Part shown: positions 1 through 8,321 of the stretch, one piece after another
How positions within the stretch are numbered: position 1 is the stretch's first letter
How the letters are laid out: every line of letters begins with the position of its first letter
Assembly (NCBI GenBank): GCA_020793555.1
Contig: DQIO01000332.1
Location: 1 to 30,201, forward strand
Direction: 5' to 3'
From: Methanosarcinaceae archaeon
GTDB lineage: Archaea; Halobacteriota; Methanosarcinia; Methanosarcinales; Methanosarcinaceae
DNA: 30,201 bases
Notes under the pieces: generated by a model
Seen by the model: the letters and a program-made list of their open reading frames with translations, nothing else
Told to the model about the DNA's origin: nothing
The model's database searches: none
Program-made: the position numbers and the translations under genes

Positions 1-195
1 GAATTACAGACACTGTTTGAATCGATTTTTCAGCTTGGTGGTGAAGCTTTTATTAACGAAGGGGAAAAGATAATTGAACTGGAGATGAATCCAAAAGAGC
101 CAAAGTTGATGGATAAACTTAATAAAGGTCTTTGTATATTGAATTCAATGGATATTCATGATCTTAATGGTCGCTTTATTAAGTTCAATGTGTGA
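1..195 (+). CDS. C-terminal fragment of an unidentified protein
   Basis: An open frame runs from the first base to a TGA at 193-195 and gives 64 residues of a gene that starts outside the window. The visible part is rich in Glu and Lys, with short alternating hydrophobic positions, and ends in GRFIKFNV. I do not recognise the family. The compact charged tail could be the end of a transposase or of a small enzyme, but nothing visible decides it. A strong hairpin about 90 bases downstream may end its transcript. That the frame is coding is likely but not certain, because only 195 bases are visible. Confidence 0.5.
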   Translation, partial: ELQTLFESIFQLGGEAFINEGEKIIELEMNPKEPKLMDKLNKGLCILNSMDIHDLNGRFIKFNV

Positions 196-551
196 CTTTT
201 GTGACATTTAGGTTGGGATGGATAGATGAATCTCCGAAAGTCATGTATTAGGAAAAATGTTCAAAATTTTCATATACCTGCGGAAAGTGCGCTATCGGAA
301 GCGCACTTTCCACATTCCATCATTGCCAATAAGATATTTACTAACGATTTAGCTTTTTCACGACAGTATATTATGGAAAATGCCGCCTAACGGCGGTCGC
401 ATTGGTTTCGATTCGTATAGATTCGAATTTTACACTAAAAAGATCAGCTATACAAATACTAAAATTAAATGGTTATCATATCCTATCTTCTGATATCCTG
501 TTTTCAACATTATACCAATCAGTATTATTCCCCACACAAAGTATCCAACCA
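196..551. other. intergenic region with hairpins
   Basis: About 350 bases lie between the partial gene and the end of taw1, with no convincing gene. The region holds a perfect 12-bp stem hairpin at 282-311, a smaller GC stem near 386-400 (CCGCC, 4-base loop, GGCGG), and a short dyad built on ATTCG near 409-428. The two flanking genes converge here, so the hairpins may act as transcription ends for both. Confidence 0.5.
282..311. repeat. perfect 12-bp inverted repeat hairpin
   Basis: GGAAAGTGCGCT at 282-293 is perfectly complemented by AGCGCACTTTCC at 300-311 around a six-base loop. It sits between convergent genes. No long T tract follows it on the plus strand, so a classical intrinsic terminator is not clear. 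A processing signal or the remnant of a mobile element end are alternatives. Confidence 0.6.
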
Positions 552-1511
552 TCAAAGATCAGAAACTTTCCCATCCTTTGACAAAAGCACAACCCTACTA
601 ATCTCTACCTCGTCTGCGACCTTATACCCAAGATCATGCGCGATATCCTTTGCAAACGCCATTACTTCATCGTGCGAAGGCATGGCTTCACGCGGCAGGC
701 GACCTCTTGAAAAACCAAGATGCATGTATGCCTTGACCTCAACAAAATCCGGTTCCGCCTTTTTTATCAATTCCGCATATCCTGCCGGGTCGAACATGTT
801 CAAACCCTTGACAGCCGTTATCCTGATTGCTATTCGCGTATCCTTGTCCTTGAGAACACTCAAGGACTCGTTGATCTTTTTCCAAAGATCAGGTAATCTG
901 GGCAAGCACGCCTTAACATAGGTATTCTCATCCGGTGCGTCCAGGCTCATGTATAACTGGCTTGGGTTGATCCTTTTAAGCATCTCAGGATTTGTGCCGT
1001 TTGTAACAACAAAAGTACTGATCCCCTGCTTGTGGAATTCCTCAACAAGTTCAGGCAGGTATGGGTACATCGTAGGCTCACCTGACAATGATATTGCCGC
1101 ATGTTTTGGATCATTCCCTTCCATCCATCGTTCCCTTGGTGCAGACCCTCCAAAACCTGATATCAATTTCCGTTGTGCTGCGATGCATGACCCCACAATT
1201 TCCACTGGAGAATCCCACTCGGTAGGCGGTGTTACATCAACTTCCGTTGGGCGCCAGCAGTGCAGACATCCCTGGTTGCACATAAGCGTTGGCGTCATCT
1301 GAATACAACGATGTGATGTGATGCCGTAAAATCGCGATTTGTAACACGAACCTTTATCCTTTATCGAACGACCAAGCCACAGACACGTCTTAACTGCCGA
1401 ATGGTTGCCTGCAAGACTGTAACCCTGTTTTTTTAACAGGGTCTTAAAATCAGGAATATCAATTGTATCCTTAGTACCCTTTATATCGATTATTTTATCT
1501 TGTTTTGACAT
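552..1511 (-). CDS. taw1: 4-demethylwyosine synthase (Taw1/TYW1 type radical SAM)
   Basis: This 319-residue radical SAM enzyme matches the archaeal Taw1 family. These enzymes build the tricyclic imidazopurine base of 4-demethylwyosine from N1-methylguanosine 37 of tRNA-Phe, using pyruvate carbons. The radical SAM cluster motif CNQGCLHCW (CxxxCxxC) is present in the N-terminal third. It is followed by the typical SLSGEPT and VVTNGTNPE segments and by SLDAPDE. A TTG would extend the frame by four codons to 1523, but the ATG at 1509-1511 gives the usual MSKQ-type start and is preferred. The gene stands alone on the minus strand, back to back with the iron-uptake operon. Family identity is clear from the motifs and overall length; activity is inferred from the family. 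Confidence 0.92.
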   Translation of the reverse strand: MSKQDKIIDIKGTKDTIDIPDFKTLLKKQGYSLAGNHSAVKTCLWLGRSIKDKGSCYKSRFYGITSHRCIQMTPTLMCNQGCLHCWRPTEVDVTPPTEWDSPVEIVGSCIAAQRKLISGFGGSAPRERWMEGNDPKHAAISLSGEPTMYPYLPELVEEFHKQGISTFVVTNGTNPEMLKRINPSQLYMSLDAPDENTYVKACLPRLPDLWKKINESLSVLKDKDTRIAIRITAVKGLNMFDPAGYAELIKKAEPDFVEVKAYMHLGFSRGRLPREAMPSHDEVMAFAKDIAHDLGYKVADEVEISRVVLLSKDGKVSDL

Positions 1512-1885
1512 TGTAATTCTCAAATTATCACTTAACAGACTGTCCTAAAAACAATTTTTCACGACACCTTGAAGTTCTAAGAGTTTTCACCACTCGAAGT
1601 TAACATCTTATATCCCTTAAATTTTGTGTATACATGCATTTAAATTCACACATTTAACCTATCCCTTATGCACTCGAATCTATTGAATTGTTAACAAGCA
1701 TTGCCAAAATAGCACGTAAATCAGGCAGTTATAAATAAAGTCGCACATTCGATTCTTAGGGGAAAAAAGTGAATAATCGCTTTTCTTTATTCGACGTCTA
1801 CGTCTAATATTTACCACCCAATATTTGAGAGATACATTTTGTTCATAGGTCTGTAAAATTATTGATTTGCAAAATTCACCAAAGC
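1512..1885. other. divergent intergenic region between taw1 and the dtxR-feoB operon
   Basis: About 375 AT-rich bases separate the divergent genes and no gene is supported in them. They should contain the taw1 promoter on the minus strand. AT-rich stretches around 1610-1645 are candidates, but no TATA box stands out. An open frame on the minus strand at 1680-1946 is low-complexity AT-rich sequence and overlaps the dtxR promoter, so it was not called. Confidence 0.4.
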
Positions 1886-1907
1886 ATATATATTTAGGTT
1901 TGCCTAA
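1886..1907 (+). promoter_or_regulatory. TATA box overlapped by a DtxR-type operator
   Basis: An archaeal TATA box, CATATATATTT, lies at 1885-1895 with the expected start of transcription near 1915. Directly on it is the dyad TTAGGTTTGCCTAA (1894-1907), with five-base arms TTAGG and CCTAA. It nearly matches the first 14 bases of the bacterial DtxR consensus (TTAGGTTAGCCTAA). Binding there would block TBP or polymerase, so the downstream repressor gene and feoB are probably autoregulated by iron. The site is visible; the regulation is inferred. Confidence 0.7.
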
Positions 1908-1940
1908 TATGACCCATTCAAACATAACAACGTGAACATC

Positions 1941-2633
1941 ATGCAAGCAGAACGTATTGAAGAATATCTTGAGACGATTCTCTACCTCATTAAAAAGAAT
2001 AACGGACCTGCCAAAACCAAGCAGATAGCGGACGAACTTAAAGTGACTCCTCCCAGTGTTACTGAAATGGTTCAGAAACTCTCAGAAAAGGGATTTGTTG
2101 AATACAAACCCTACTATGGAGTGGAATTTACGGAAAAAGGTGCGCTGGAAGCCGCCAGAATTAAACGAAAACATCAGGTGCTTGAAAAATTCCTTGTTGA
2201 TGTGCTGGATGTAGACACAAAGGTCGCCCACAGCGAGGCATGCGAACTTGAACATGGCGTGTCCGACAGGATTCTTGAGCGTATCTGCATATATCTCGGG
2301 CACCCTGCCCACTGTCCTGATGGCAACCCGATCGATGAAGGAGAATGCTGCGTCACATCAAAGAAAAATCATATTCTCCTATCCGAAATGAAAGAAGGAG
2401 AACGCGGAATTGTTAACATGATGACCTTGCCGTCCGACACAAAAGAAAGATTGACATCGCTTGGATTGATCGTTGGTGAAGAAGTCACTATTAAACGAAA
2501 ACAAAAACAGGGCTCCATATCAATACTTACACTCGGTACCGAGATCGCGCTCGGTAATGACATCGCAAGCAAGATATACGTAAATCCGGATGGTATAAAA
2601 CACAGACGACTTAGGAGACGTGGTAACAATTAA
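1941..2633 (+). CDS. DtxR-family metal-dependent repressor with fused FeoA domain
   Basis: This is a transcriptional repressor of about 230 residues. An N-terminal winged helix (IEEYLETI through VTPPSVTEMVQKLSEKG, residues about 5-65) is followed by the dimerisation and metal-binding domain (about 66-140). A C-terminal SH3-like FeoA domain (about 155-230) carries TLPSDTKERLTSLGL and VGEEVTI. The CELEH segment places Cys, Glu and His as in the iron regulator DtxR, where MntR has Glu for Cys. The residue matching DtxR Met10 is Glu, which is more MntR-like, so the ligand set is mixed. An in-frame GTG at 1932 is an alternative start; the ATG at 1941 fits the family's N-terminus better. The next gene is feoB, overlapping by 14 bases, and a DtxR-like box covers the promoter. 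The likely role is Fe(II)-responsive control of its own iron-uptake operon. Confidence 0.88.
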   Translation: MQAERIEEYLETILYLIKKNNGPAKTKQIADELKVTPPSVTEMVQKLSEKGFVEYKPYYGVEFTEKGALEAARIKRKHQVLEKFLVDVLDVDTKVAHSEACELEHGVSDRILERICIYLGHPAHCPDGNPIDEGECCVTSKKNHILLSEMKEGERGIVNMMTLPSDTKERLTSLGLIVGEEVTIKRKQKQGSISILTLGTEIALGNDIASKIYVNPDGIKHRRLRRRGNN

Positions 2634-4602
2634 AACCCTATGCTGTGGCACTGATACAGACAACAACAACAAAACTGCTGACCCCAAACATGTTACAACC
2701 ATTGCATTTGTCGGCAACCCTAGTGTCGGAAAAAGTGCATTTTTCTCACGTCTCACAGGTGTTGGAGTAGACATATCAAACTACCCGGGAACAACAGTTG
2801 AACTTACACATGGAAGCATCAAGATCGGAAAAAAAACCGTTGATGTAGTTGACCTACCCGGCATCTATTCACTTGGTGCGGCAACTGAAGATGAGAAGGT
2901 ATCCAAACGATATCTCCTAAAAGAAAAGCCGGATGCCATTGTGAATGTACTTGATGCTACACGCCTTGAGCGCAACCTCTACCTTACACTGCAACTCCTT
3001 GAACTTAACATTCCGGTAGTTGTGGCCCTGAACCAGATGGATGCCGCAAAGGATATGGGAATCGCGATAGATGTTCCAAATCTCTCAAAGATCCTTGGTG
3101 TTCCGGTCATACCGACCGTTGCCACAAAAGGAATTGGACTTGACGAGACCGTACGTAAGGCAATGGAAGAAACAACAGATAATAACCGTATCAAGATACA
3201 TTACGACGGGCATATCCGCAGTTCGCTTGACCGCCTTGACGAAATATTTCCGAATATTGATCGTGGTGTCAAGATACGGGCACTCCAAAATGATACGGAA
3301 TTCGTTAATGCATGTTGCTCACAAGAAGATGCAAAACAGTTACTTGAAGTCTCATCATCAATAACAAAAGAGATCGAGCAGGCACATGAAATGTCGATTT
3401 ACGACACGATCGCGCGCGATATCTTTGGTGAGGCAGGACAGATCGTTGACAGCGTCGTATCAATATCTAAGCGCAAAAAAACCTTTAAAGATAGGGTCGA
3501 CAGAATACTTACATCCCAGTATATGGGAATCACGGCTCTTGTTGCCGCACTTCTGCTAACGTTCGCAATAGTATTCTACGTTGGAGGATTTTTGGAAGAG
3601 GGAATTGTAAGCCTGTTTGAAATGTATCTGGTGCAACCTGCACGCGATATGACAGCAGGAATGCATCCTGTCCTGCAAAGCGTACTCATCTATGCACTGC
3701 TTGGGATCGAGGCAGGTTTTGCGATCGCTATTCCATACATCGCAGTTTTCTACGTCATCCTTTCCGTATTCGAGGACTCAGGATACCTTACCAGAGCGGC
3801 TTTTTTGCTGGATACGCTGACACATAAGGTAGGTCTTCACGGCAGAGCCATAATACCGCTAATACTCGGATATGGCTGCAACGTACCTGCGATCATGTCC
3901 ACGCGCGCCCTGAATACCATGCGCGAGCGCAGGATCGCATCACTTTTGATTGCGCTTACTCCCTGTTCTGCAAGAACGGTCATTATTCTCGGACTTGTGG
4001 GAACGTTTGTCGGATACTGGGCAGCGATATCGATCTATGTTCTGGAACTTATTATCATATTTTCCACAGGATGGATACTTGGCAAGGGACTGCCCGGAGA
4101 AAGAACAGGTTTTATCATGGAGATGGCACCGCTTCGCAACCCCGATCCAATAGCAACACTGCAAAAGACATGGCTGAGGATGCGTGAATTCGTTTACGTG
4201 GCATTCCCGATGTTGATCGTTGGCAGTGCGCTTCTTGGTGCTGCTGATGCGGTTGGGATACTTGATACATTTGAGAACGCGGTTGGTCCCATATCAATAG
4301 GATTACTCGGGCTCCCTGCATTTGCAGCGACCGCACTTGTATTTGGCATCCTGCGAAAGGAGATGGCTCTTGAAGTGCTTGCAGTTCTGGCTGGTACTGC
4401 CAATTTTGCACTGGTATTGACACCTTTGCAGATGTATGTTTTTGCTGTTGTGACAACCATCTATATCCCGTGTGTTGCAACCATTGCAATACTCAAACAT
4501 GAACTTGGATGGAAGGATACCGCATGGATATCAATGTTCACAATAACACTTGCTCTTGTTGTTGGTATGCTCATCAATTATATTGCACCGATGTTAACAT
4601 AA
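2620..4602 (+). CDS. feoB: FeoB ferrous iron transporter
   Basis: This 660-residue FeoB is a ferrous iron transporter of the cytoplasmic membrane. The N-terminal G domain shows G1 GNPSVGKS (residues 32-39), G3 DLPG, G4 NQMD and the FeoB-typical NYPGTTVE switch. The C-terminal half has about eight to ten membrane segments, with the two conserved gate cysteine regions LGYGCNVPAI and LTPCSART. The start is GTG at 2620, inside the end of the repressor gene. GGAG at 2614-2617 is only two bases from it, so initiation may depend on translational coupling. No separate feoA gene is present because a FeoA-like domain is fused to the preceding repressor. No FeoC is seen. Confidence 0.95.
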   Translation: MVTIKTLCCGTDTDNNNKTADPKHVTTIAFVGNPSVGKSAFFSRLTGVGVDISNYPGTTVELTHGSIKIGKKTVDVVDLPGIYSLGAATEDEKVSKRYLLKEKPDAIVNVLDATRLERNLYLTLQLLELNIPVVVALNQMDAAKDMGIAIDVPNLSKILGVPVIPTVATKGIGLDETVRKAMEETTDNNRIKIHYDGHIRSSLDRLDEIFPNIDRGVKIRALQNDTEFVNACCSQEDAKQLLEVSSSITKEIEQAHEMSIYDTIARDIFGEAGQIVDSVVSISKRKKTFKDRVDRILTSQYMGITALVAALLLTFAIVFYVGGFLEEGIVSLFEMYLVQPARDMTAGMHPVLQSVLIYALLGIEAGFAIAIPYIAVFYVILSVFEDSGYLTRAAFLLDTLTHKVGLHGRAIIPLILGYGCNVPAIMSTRALNTMRERRIASLLIALTPCSARTVIILGLVGTFVGYWAAISIYVLELIIIFSTGWILGKGLPGERTGFIMEMAPLRNPDPIATLQKTWLRMREFVYVAFPMLIVGSALLGAADAVGILDTFENAVGPISIGLLGLPAFAATALVFGILRKEMALEVLAVLAGTANFALVLTPLQMYVFAVVTTIYIPCVATIAILKHELGWKDTAWISMFTITLALVVGMLINYIAPMLT

Positions 4603-4646
4603 GAAATATACAATAGTTGTTGTTCGTGTGGGCACGAATGGGAAGG

Positions 4647-4655
4647 TATATATAC
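4647..4655 (+). promoter_or_regulatory. TATA box of the small ORF at 4678
   Basis: GGTATATATAC lies in a less AT-rich context downstream of feoB. Transcription would begin about 25 bases downstream, near 4675-4680. That argues that the second ATG (4678) is the true start of the following small gene, read as a leaderless transcript. Confidence 0.55.
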
Positions 4656-4677
4656 AGTTGTCATGGAGTTAACAACG

Positions 4678-4917
4678 ATGACTCGCATTACCACACCTCA
4701 CATAAAAAGAAATACAATTGCCGTTTTGACAGATCTATTTGAAATGAGTACGTCGCGCGAACCTGCTATTGAAGAAATGGGTGCACTGCTCGAAATGATT
4801 GGAACGCACGGCTCAATGATCGAAAACGTTGTTGTGTATGAGAATGAGGAAGTGTATCATGTTCACACGAAAAATATCATTCCTTCTGCCGAATTAGAGC
4901 TAACTGCACTATGTTAG
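4678..4917 (+). CDS. small hypothetical protein (79 residues)
   Basis: This small soluble protein belongs to no family I recognise. It opens MTRITTPHIKRNTIAVLTDL, followed by an amphipathic helical part (EEMGALLEMIGTHGSMIE) and a short beta-like VVVYENEEVYHVHT segment, with one Cys at the end. The frame extends five codons upstream to an ATG at 4663, but the TATA box ends only about eight bases before that, so 4678 is preferred. A good TATA box and protein-like composition support a real gene. It may be expressed alone rather than with feoB. Confidence 0.5.
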   Translation: MTRITTPHIKRNTIAVLTDLFEMSTSREPAIEEMGALLEMIGTHGSMIENVVVYENEEVYHVHTKNIIPSAELELTALC

Positions 4918-4985
4918 TGTCGAGTCAGCTTCCAAGTTTCGTGTCAACGTTGCAACGCCACATTCAACCGTAGCAGAGCTGCGTT

Positions 4986-5174
4986 ATGACAATTATTAAG
5001 ATTAATGGCAGGAAAGCTTTGATAAAATACTTGGAAAGGATACCTCAGTTCCCATATAATGGGTTTGAAGAACTGGAGCAACTACTCAGGCGAGAATTGT
5101 GTATGAACAAAACAAATGCGAAAATTACATGGGATGTATCTATATATACCCCTTTGAACTCAAATATTCAATAG
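4986..5174 (+). CDS. doubtful small ORF (62 residues)
   Basis: The frame starts at an ATG at 4986 and overlaps the 3' end of the convergent phosphatase gene by 35 bases. The first 45 residues (INGRKALIKYLERIPQF and on) look like a short helical protein. The last 15 come from the overlap and look non-native. No TATA box or Shine-Dalgarno is evident. It may be a decayed small gene or chance. No family is recognised. Confidence 0.3.
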   Translation: MTIIKINGRKALIKYLERIPQFPYNGFEELEQLLRRELCMNKTNAKITWDVSIYTPLNSNIQ

Positions 5175-5820
5175 CCTCAACCGCACCATCGCCAAAGGAT
5201 GCTTTTGTCACATGATCTGCAGCCTTTTTAGCTTCAGCATCACCATTCGCAACAGCGATTCCAAAACCTGCCGATTGGATCATTTCAGCATCGTTCACAG
5301 AATCTCCGATCGCAACAAAATCAGCAGGGGTCAAACCCATAAATTTTGCTATATTTTTTAAACCGGTATTTTTATTAATTTTATTGCTTTTTATATGGAT
5401 CGCATACTTGGTATCGATGATCTCAACCTCTAAATCCTGGGTCTTGAGCATTTCCCTGGCTTTTTCCATATCAAAATCTCTTCTAAGAGCAATTTCTGTT
5501 TTGCGATATTCAGGATCTAGTTTTGTCAGATCATAATGTTTTGACAGAAACTTGAACGCTTTTTCACATTCCTCAATATTATCGGAAATAATAGGTGATT
5601 TATCGTATCCGGTAAGAATCACTCCCCCGTTCTCAGCGATCACATAACCCTTAAGACCTATCAACTTTGCAGTAGCTATGGCATAACAGGAGATGTTGCC
5701 TGTTGCCAGCACAACGGGGATATCAAGGGTACGAAGCGTTTCTGCTGCCCGAAGGTTTAAACGTCGGTCCTTGTGTGTGATCGTACCGTCAATATCCAGA
5801 ACAATGGCTTTGAATTTCAT
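5140..5820 (-). CDS. archaeal phosphoglycolate phosphatase, HAD superfamily
   Basis: This HAD hydrolase of 226 residues matches the archaeal phosphoglycolate phosphatase/sucrose-phosphatase-like (Cof, subclass IIB) type. Motif I is VLDIDGTIT, with the nucleophile and acid/base aspartates near the N-terminus. Motif II is the ATGN segment, motif III is a Lys in the IKSNKINKNTGL segment, and motif IV is GDSVNDAEM. A cap domain lies between motifs II and III. The family removes phosphate from 2-phosphoglycolate, a product of DNA repair and side reactions. A TTG two codons upstream is the longest possible start; the ATG at 5818-5820 giving MKFKAI is preferred. It lies 75 bases downstream of radA on the same strand and might be co-transcribed with it. 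Substrate is inferred from family. Confidence 0.85.
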   Translation of the reverse strand: MKFKAIVLDIDGTITHKDRRLNLRAAETLRTLDIPVVLATGNISCYAIATAKLIGLKGYVIAENGGVILTGYDKSPIISDNIEECEKAFKFLSKHYDLTKLDPEYRKTEIALRRDFDMEKAREMLKTQDLEVEIIDTKYAIHIKSNKINKNTGLKNIAKFMGLTPADFVAIGDSVNDAEMIQSAGFGIAVANGDAEAKKAADHVTKASFGDGAVEAIEYLSSKGYI

Positions 5821-5895
5821 ACCCAATAGATTGTATCACATGGATTAAACAATTGCCCTATATCCAATCCAATATCGGTGGTATTGTTGGTACTA

Positions 5896-6870
5896 TTAAT
5901 CAACCAACCCATCGGTTGTGACAGATATTATAGCCTCTCCGTCAGGTAGATTTGGAGAATCCACAAGGCGTATGATCCTCTTGTCGCCTTTTGATTTCCT
6001 GAGATACAACCTGAATGTAGCAGTGTGTCCTAATATATGTCCGCCTATCGGTTTGGTGGGATCGCCAAAGAATGCATCCGGTTTTGACATTACCTGGTTC
6101 GTGACGACCACTGTTGAGTTATAGAGGTCACCGAATCGCTGGAGTCCGTGCAGGTGCTTGTTGAGTTTTTGCTGCCTGTCGGCAAGGGTGCCCCTGCCCA
6201 CATACTCTGCCCTGAAATGTGCTGTCAACGAATCCACGATCAATAATCGCACAGGTTTATCGGTTTCCTTAAGTTCATTCGCAAGCTCCATTGCAGAGTC
6301 CACAAGAAGTATCTGGTGATTTGAATTGTATGCACGTGCCACGTGTATATTTTTCAGGAATTCCTCAGGGTCGTACTCAACACCCTCTCTTTCCGAAAGA
6401 CCCTGTACCATCTGTTTGATCCGCTCAGGTCTGAAAGTGTTTTCCGTATCGATCATTATCACTGAACCGTCAAGTCCCCCCTGCTCCCTTGGGAGTTGAA
6501 CATTCACGGCAAGCTGGTGTGCGACCTGGGTCTTTCCTGAACCGAACTCGCCATACATCTCTGTGATCGCCTGAGACTCGATTCCCCCTCCCATCATCTC
6601 ATCAAACTCAACACATCCTGTAGAGAGTTTTCCGACAAGTTTCCTGCGCTCAAGTACCATATCCCCTGTCTCGAATCCGCCAATATCGGCAGACTGTCGC
6701 GCAAAATTGATAATCTTTGCTGCTGTCGATTCCCCTATCTCGGCAGTGTTCGCAAGTTCTGCAGGTGATGCAACCGCAACCGCTTCAATAGTATTGAACC
6801 CTGCTTCTTTTAACTTCTCTGCCGTTGCCGGGCCAACGCCTGGCAGTTCCTCTAACAATATTTCAGACAT
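5896..6870 (-). CDS. radA: RadA recombinase
   Basis: RadA is the archaeal RecA/Rad51 orthologue that forms filaments on single-stranded DNA and drives strand exchange. The 324-residue protein has an N-terminal helix-hairpin-helix domain ([12 protein letters not shown], residues about 9-20). The ATPase core has Walker A GEFGSGKT (107-114) and Walker B LLIVDS. The loop [14 protein letters not shown], typical of RadA, and no intein are also visible. The frame extends eight codons upstream to a GTG, but the ATG at 6868-6870 has GAGGAG nine bases ahead and gives the usual MSEI start. A TATA box on the minus strand near 6943-6950 predicts a leader of about 50 bases. Confidence 0.97.
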   Translation of the reverse strand: MSEILLEELPGVGPATAEKLKEAGFNTIEAVAVASPAELANTAEIGESTAAKIINFARQSADIGGFETGDMVLERRKLVGKLSTGCVEFDEMMGGGIESQAITEMYGEFGSGKTQVAHQLAVNVQLPREQGGLDGSVIMIDTENTFRPERIKQMVQGLSEREGVEYDPEEFLKNIHVARAYNSNHQILLVDSAMELANELKETDKPVRLLIVDSLTAHFRAEYVGRGTLADRQQKLNKHLHGLQRFGDLYNSTVVVTNQVMSKPDAFFGDPTKPIGGHILGHTATFRLYLRKSKGDKRIIRLVDSPNLPDGEAIISVTTDGLVD

Positions 6871-6942
6871 TTTTAGTAACTCCTCTCGGTGCACATGGTT
6901 AGTTTAGGTGCACAATTTATCATTTTACTATAGTTTTGTAGG

Positions 6943-6950
6943 TATATATA
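6943..6950 (-). promoter_or_regulatory. radA promoter (TATA box)
   Basis: Read on the minus strand the sequence is AATTATATATACC, a good archaeal TATA box about 75 bases before the radA start. The predicted transcript start is near 6920. In the leader, GGTGCACA occurs twice in direct orientation on the plus strand (6888-6895 and 6907-6914), 19 bases apart, and could be a regulator site. The decayed transposase ends only about 35 bases upstream of the TATA box. Confidence 0.6.
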
Positions 6951-6983
6951 ATTGAGGCAAGCGGGGTGAAAGTATTGTATGCC

Positions 6984-7449
6984 TCATGAAAGCCAAGATA
7001 ACTTAATCCGTTCATCCTCAGTTGTAAATTACCAATTAACTTTCGCATTTTTGTTGTTTCTAAATTTCTACCAGCCAGTACCTCTTTCCTGACAAACTCA
7101 ATGTCATCGATTCTTCTGTTTAAACACTGCCCTGTGAGCACGTTCAACTCAATCTCGGCCATATTCAACCAACTCCCATGCTTTGGAGTGTACACAAACT
7201 CGAATCTGTCCAATATTGTTTTTGCCTTATCCGGCTGAAACGTTTCATAGAGCGATCCTGGAACGTGTGTGTTCAGATTGTCCATCACCACGTTATTTTT
7301 TCTGCTGTTTCGTATTGATCCCCAATCTCCTCCAAAAAATAAGCCCAATCCTGCTTGATTCTTCTTTCTGTGACCTTCACCATGCGCTTTCCTGCCAATG
7401 GCTCACAGGCAATAAAAATATTGCACATACCGCAACGCCTTCGGGTGGC
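6984..7449 (-). pseudogene. decayed IS630-family transposase, 3' part
   Basis: The remnant matches the C-terminal DDE half of IS630-type transposases in three minus-strand frames joined by two frameshifts. In order, they read GMCNIFIACEPLAGKR, then TERRIKQDWAYFLEEIGDQY. After a shift near 7300 comes VVMDNLNTHVPGSLYE and YTPKHGSWLNMAEIEL, which carries catalytic Asp and Glu. After another shift near 7050 comes FTTEDERIKLSWLS, just after a stop that replaces a Gln codon (WQF became W-stop-F). The N-terminal helix-turn-helix half is missing. A 142-codon open frame at 6920-7348 covers only the middle and reads out of frame at both ends. The element is clearly inactive. Confidence 0.85.
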
Positions 7450-7685
7450 TCACCGCAACTAACTGCAACCAAATGAGCTTCAAAATCCCCGTCAGTTTTT
7501 TTATTTTTAAAAAAATGTCACCGAGTCCAGGAGGTAAATTTGTGAGAATTGAGGGTTTTTAGGGATTTAAGTTGCGATGCAACATGGAGTTTGCATTGTT
7601 TTGTCAAATTAGAAATGCTGAATATTGGAGATAATCAGATAATGTCAAAAAGTAACAAGAATTAATACGAAACACTTCGAAATCC

Positions 7686-7694
7686 TTATATAAT
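7686..7694 (+). promoter_or_regulatory. promoter of the cohesin-transporter locus
   Basis: CTTATATAATGG places a TATA box about 30 bases before the start codon at 7721, predicting a near-leaderless transcript. The other spaces in the plus-strand gene run through 14583 are short (19, 62 and 58 bases, then overlaps), so this is the most likely main promoter for the whole locus. Confidence 0.55.
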
Positions 7695-7720
7695 GGTTAT
7701 TAGTATGACAAATATCACAC

Positions 7721-8302
7721 ATGATATTATCAAAAATACTCTCAAGAATTGCCATAATTTCAATGATATTGATACTGTTTATGAATCCCGCAACAGCATA
7801 CCAGACAAACGTAAATGTTAATGCCCCTGAAAAAGCGGATAATGATTTCAGTGTCATAATAGAGATTGAGAATGTCACTGACCTGGATTCAGGGCAGTTT
7901 GATCTCCATTTTGATCCGGCACTCGTGCGCGTCACAGGCATAGATGATGGGACTATCGCCAAAACAACAATACCAATTGCTGACTGGGCCTCTGTAAGTA
8001 AAAATACCATTCGGGTGCTCTTCAATCTTCCCGATATAGATGGCGTGTCAGGAACAGGAACCCTTGCAACGATACACTTCGAGACGATAGTTCCCGGAGA
8101 TTGCGTTATAGATGTATCTGACGGATTGCTTGTTAATACTATGGCACAGGTGATACCTGCAAACTGGAACGGTGTCCGGAGTGTCGTACCCAACATACCG
8201 GTTTCTACAGATGAAGCCGAACATAAAACACCCGGACCCGGGCCACTATTCCTGATAAGTGCAATTGCAGCAGCGTTTCTTGTGTCCAGGAAAAAGGAAT
8301 AA
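7721..8302 (+). CDS. cell-surface cohesin-domain protein with C-terminal membrane anchor
   Basis: This 193-residue exported protein has a signal peptide (residues 1-26, ending ATA before YQ). It is followed by a single cohesin-type beta-sandwich domain (about 28-155). Cohesin-like signatures are SGQFDLHFDPALVRVTGI, GTGTLATIHFETI and the closing GLLVNTMAQVIP. After a short acidic/Pro linker (TPGPGP) comes a hydrophobic segment ending in SRKKE, a C-terminal membrane anchor resembling archaeal PGF-CTERM tails. Cohesin modules bind dockerin modules. The very next gene, 19 bases downstream, encodes a binding protein with a dockerin. That adjacency suggests this protein is the membrane-bound receptor for its neighbour. 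The domain call rests on pattern recognition of a divergent fold; the pairing is inferred. Confidence 0.8.
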   Translation: MILSKILSRIAIISMILILFMNPATAYQTNVNVNAPEKADNDFSVIIEIENVTDLDSGQFDLHFDPALVRVTGIDDGTIAKTTIPIADWASVSKNTIRVLFNLPDIDGVSGTGTLATIHFETIVPGDCVIDVSDGLLVNTMAQVIPANWNGVRSVVPNIPVSTDEAEHKTPGPGPLFLISAIAAAFLVSRKKE

Positions 8303-8321
8303 AGTATACTCGGTGATCTAC

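Noticed and set aside
949..1302. 117-codon plus-strand frame across taw1
   Set aside because: It is antisense to a clearly conserved radical SAM gene and has no family features.
1680..1946. 88-codon minus-strand frame upstream of the repressor
   Set aside because: It is low-complexity AT-rich sequence covering the dtxR promoter and operator, with no conserved features.
6920..7348. 142-codon frame as an intact small transposase
   Set aside because: It matches IS630 only in the middle; both ends are frameshifted out of the family sequence and the N-terminal domain is absent.
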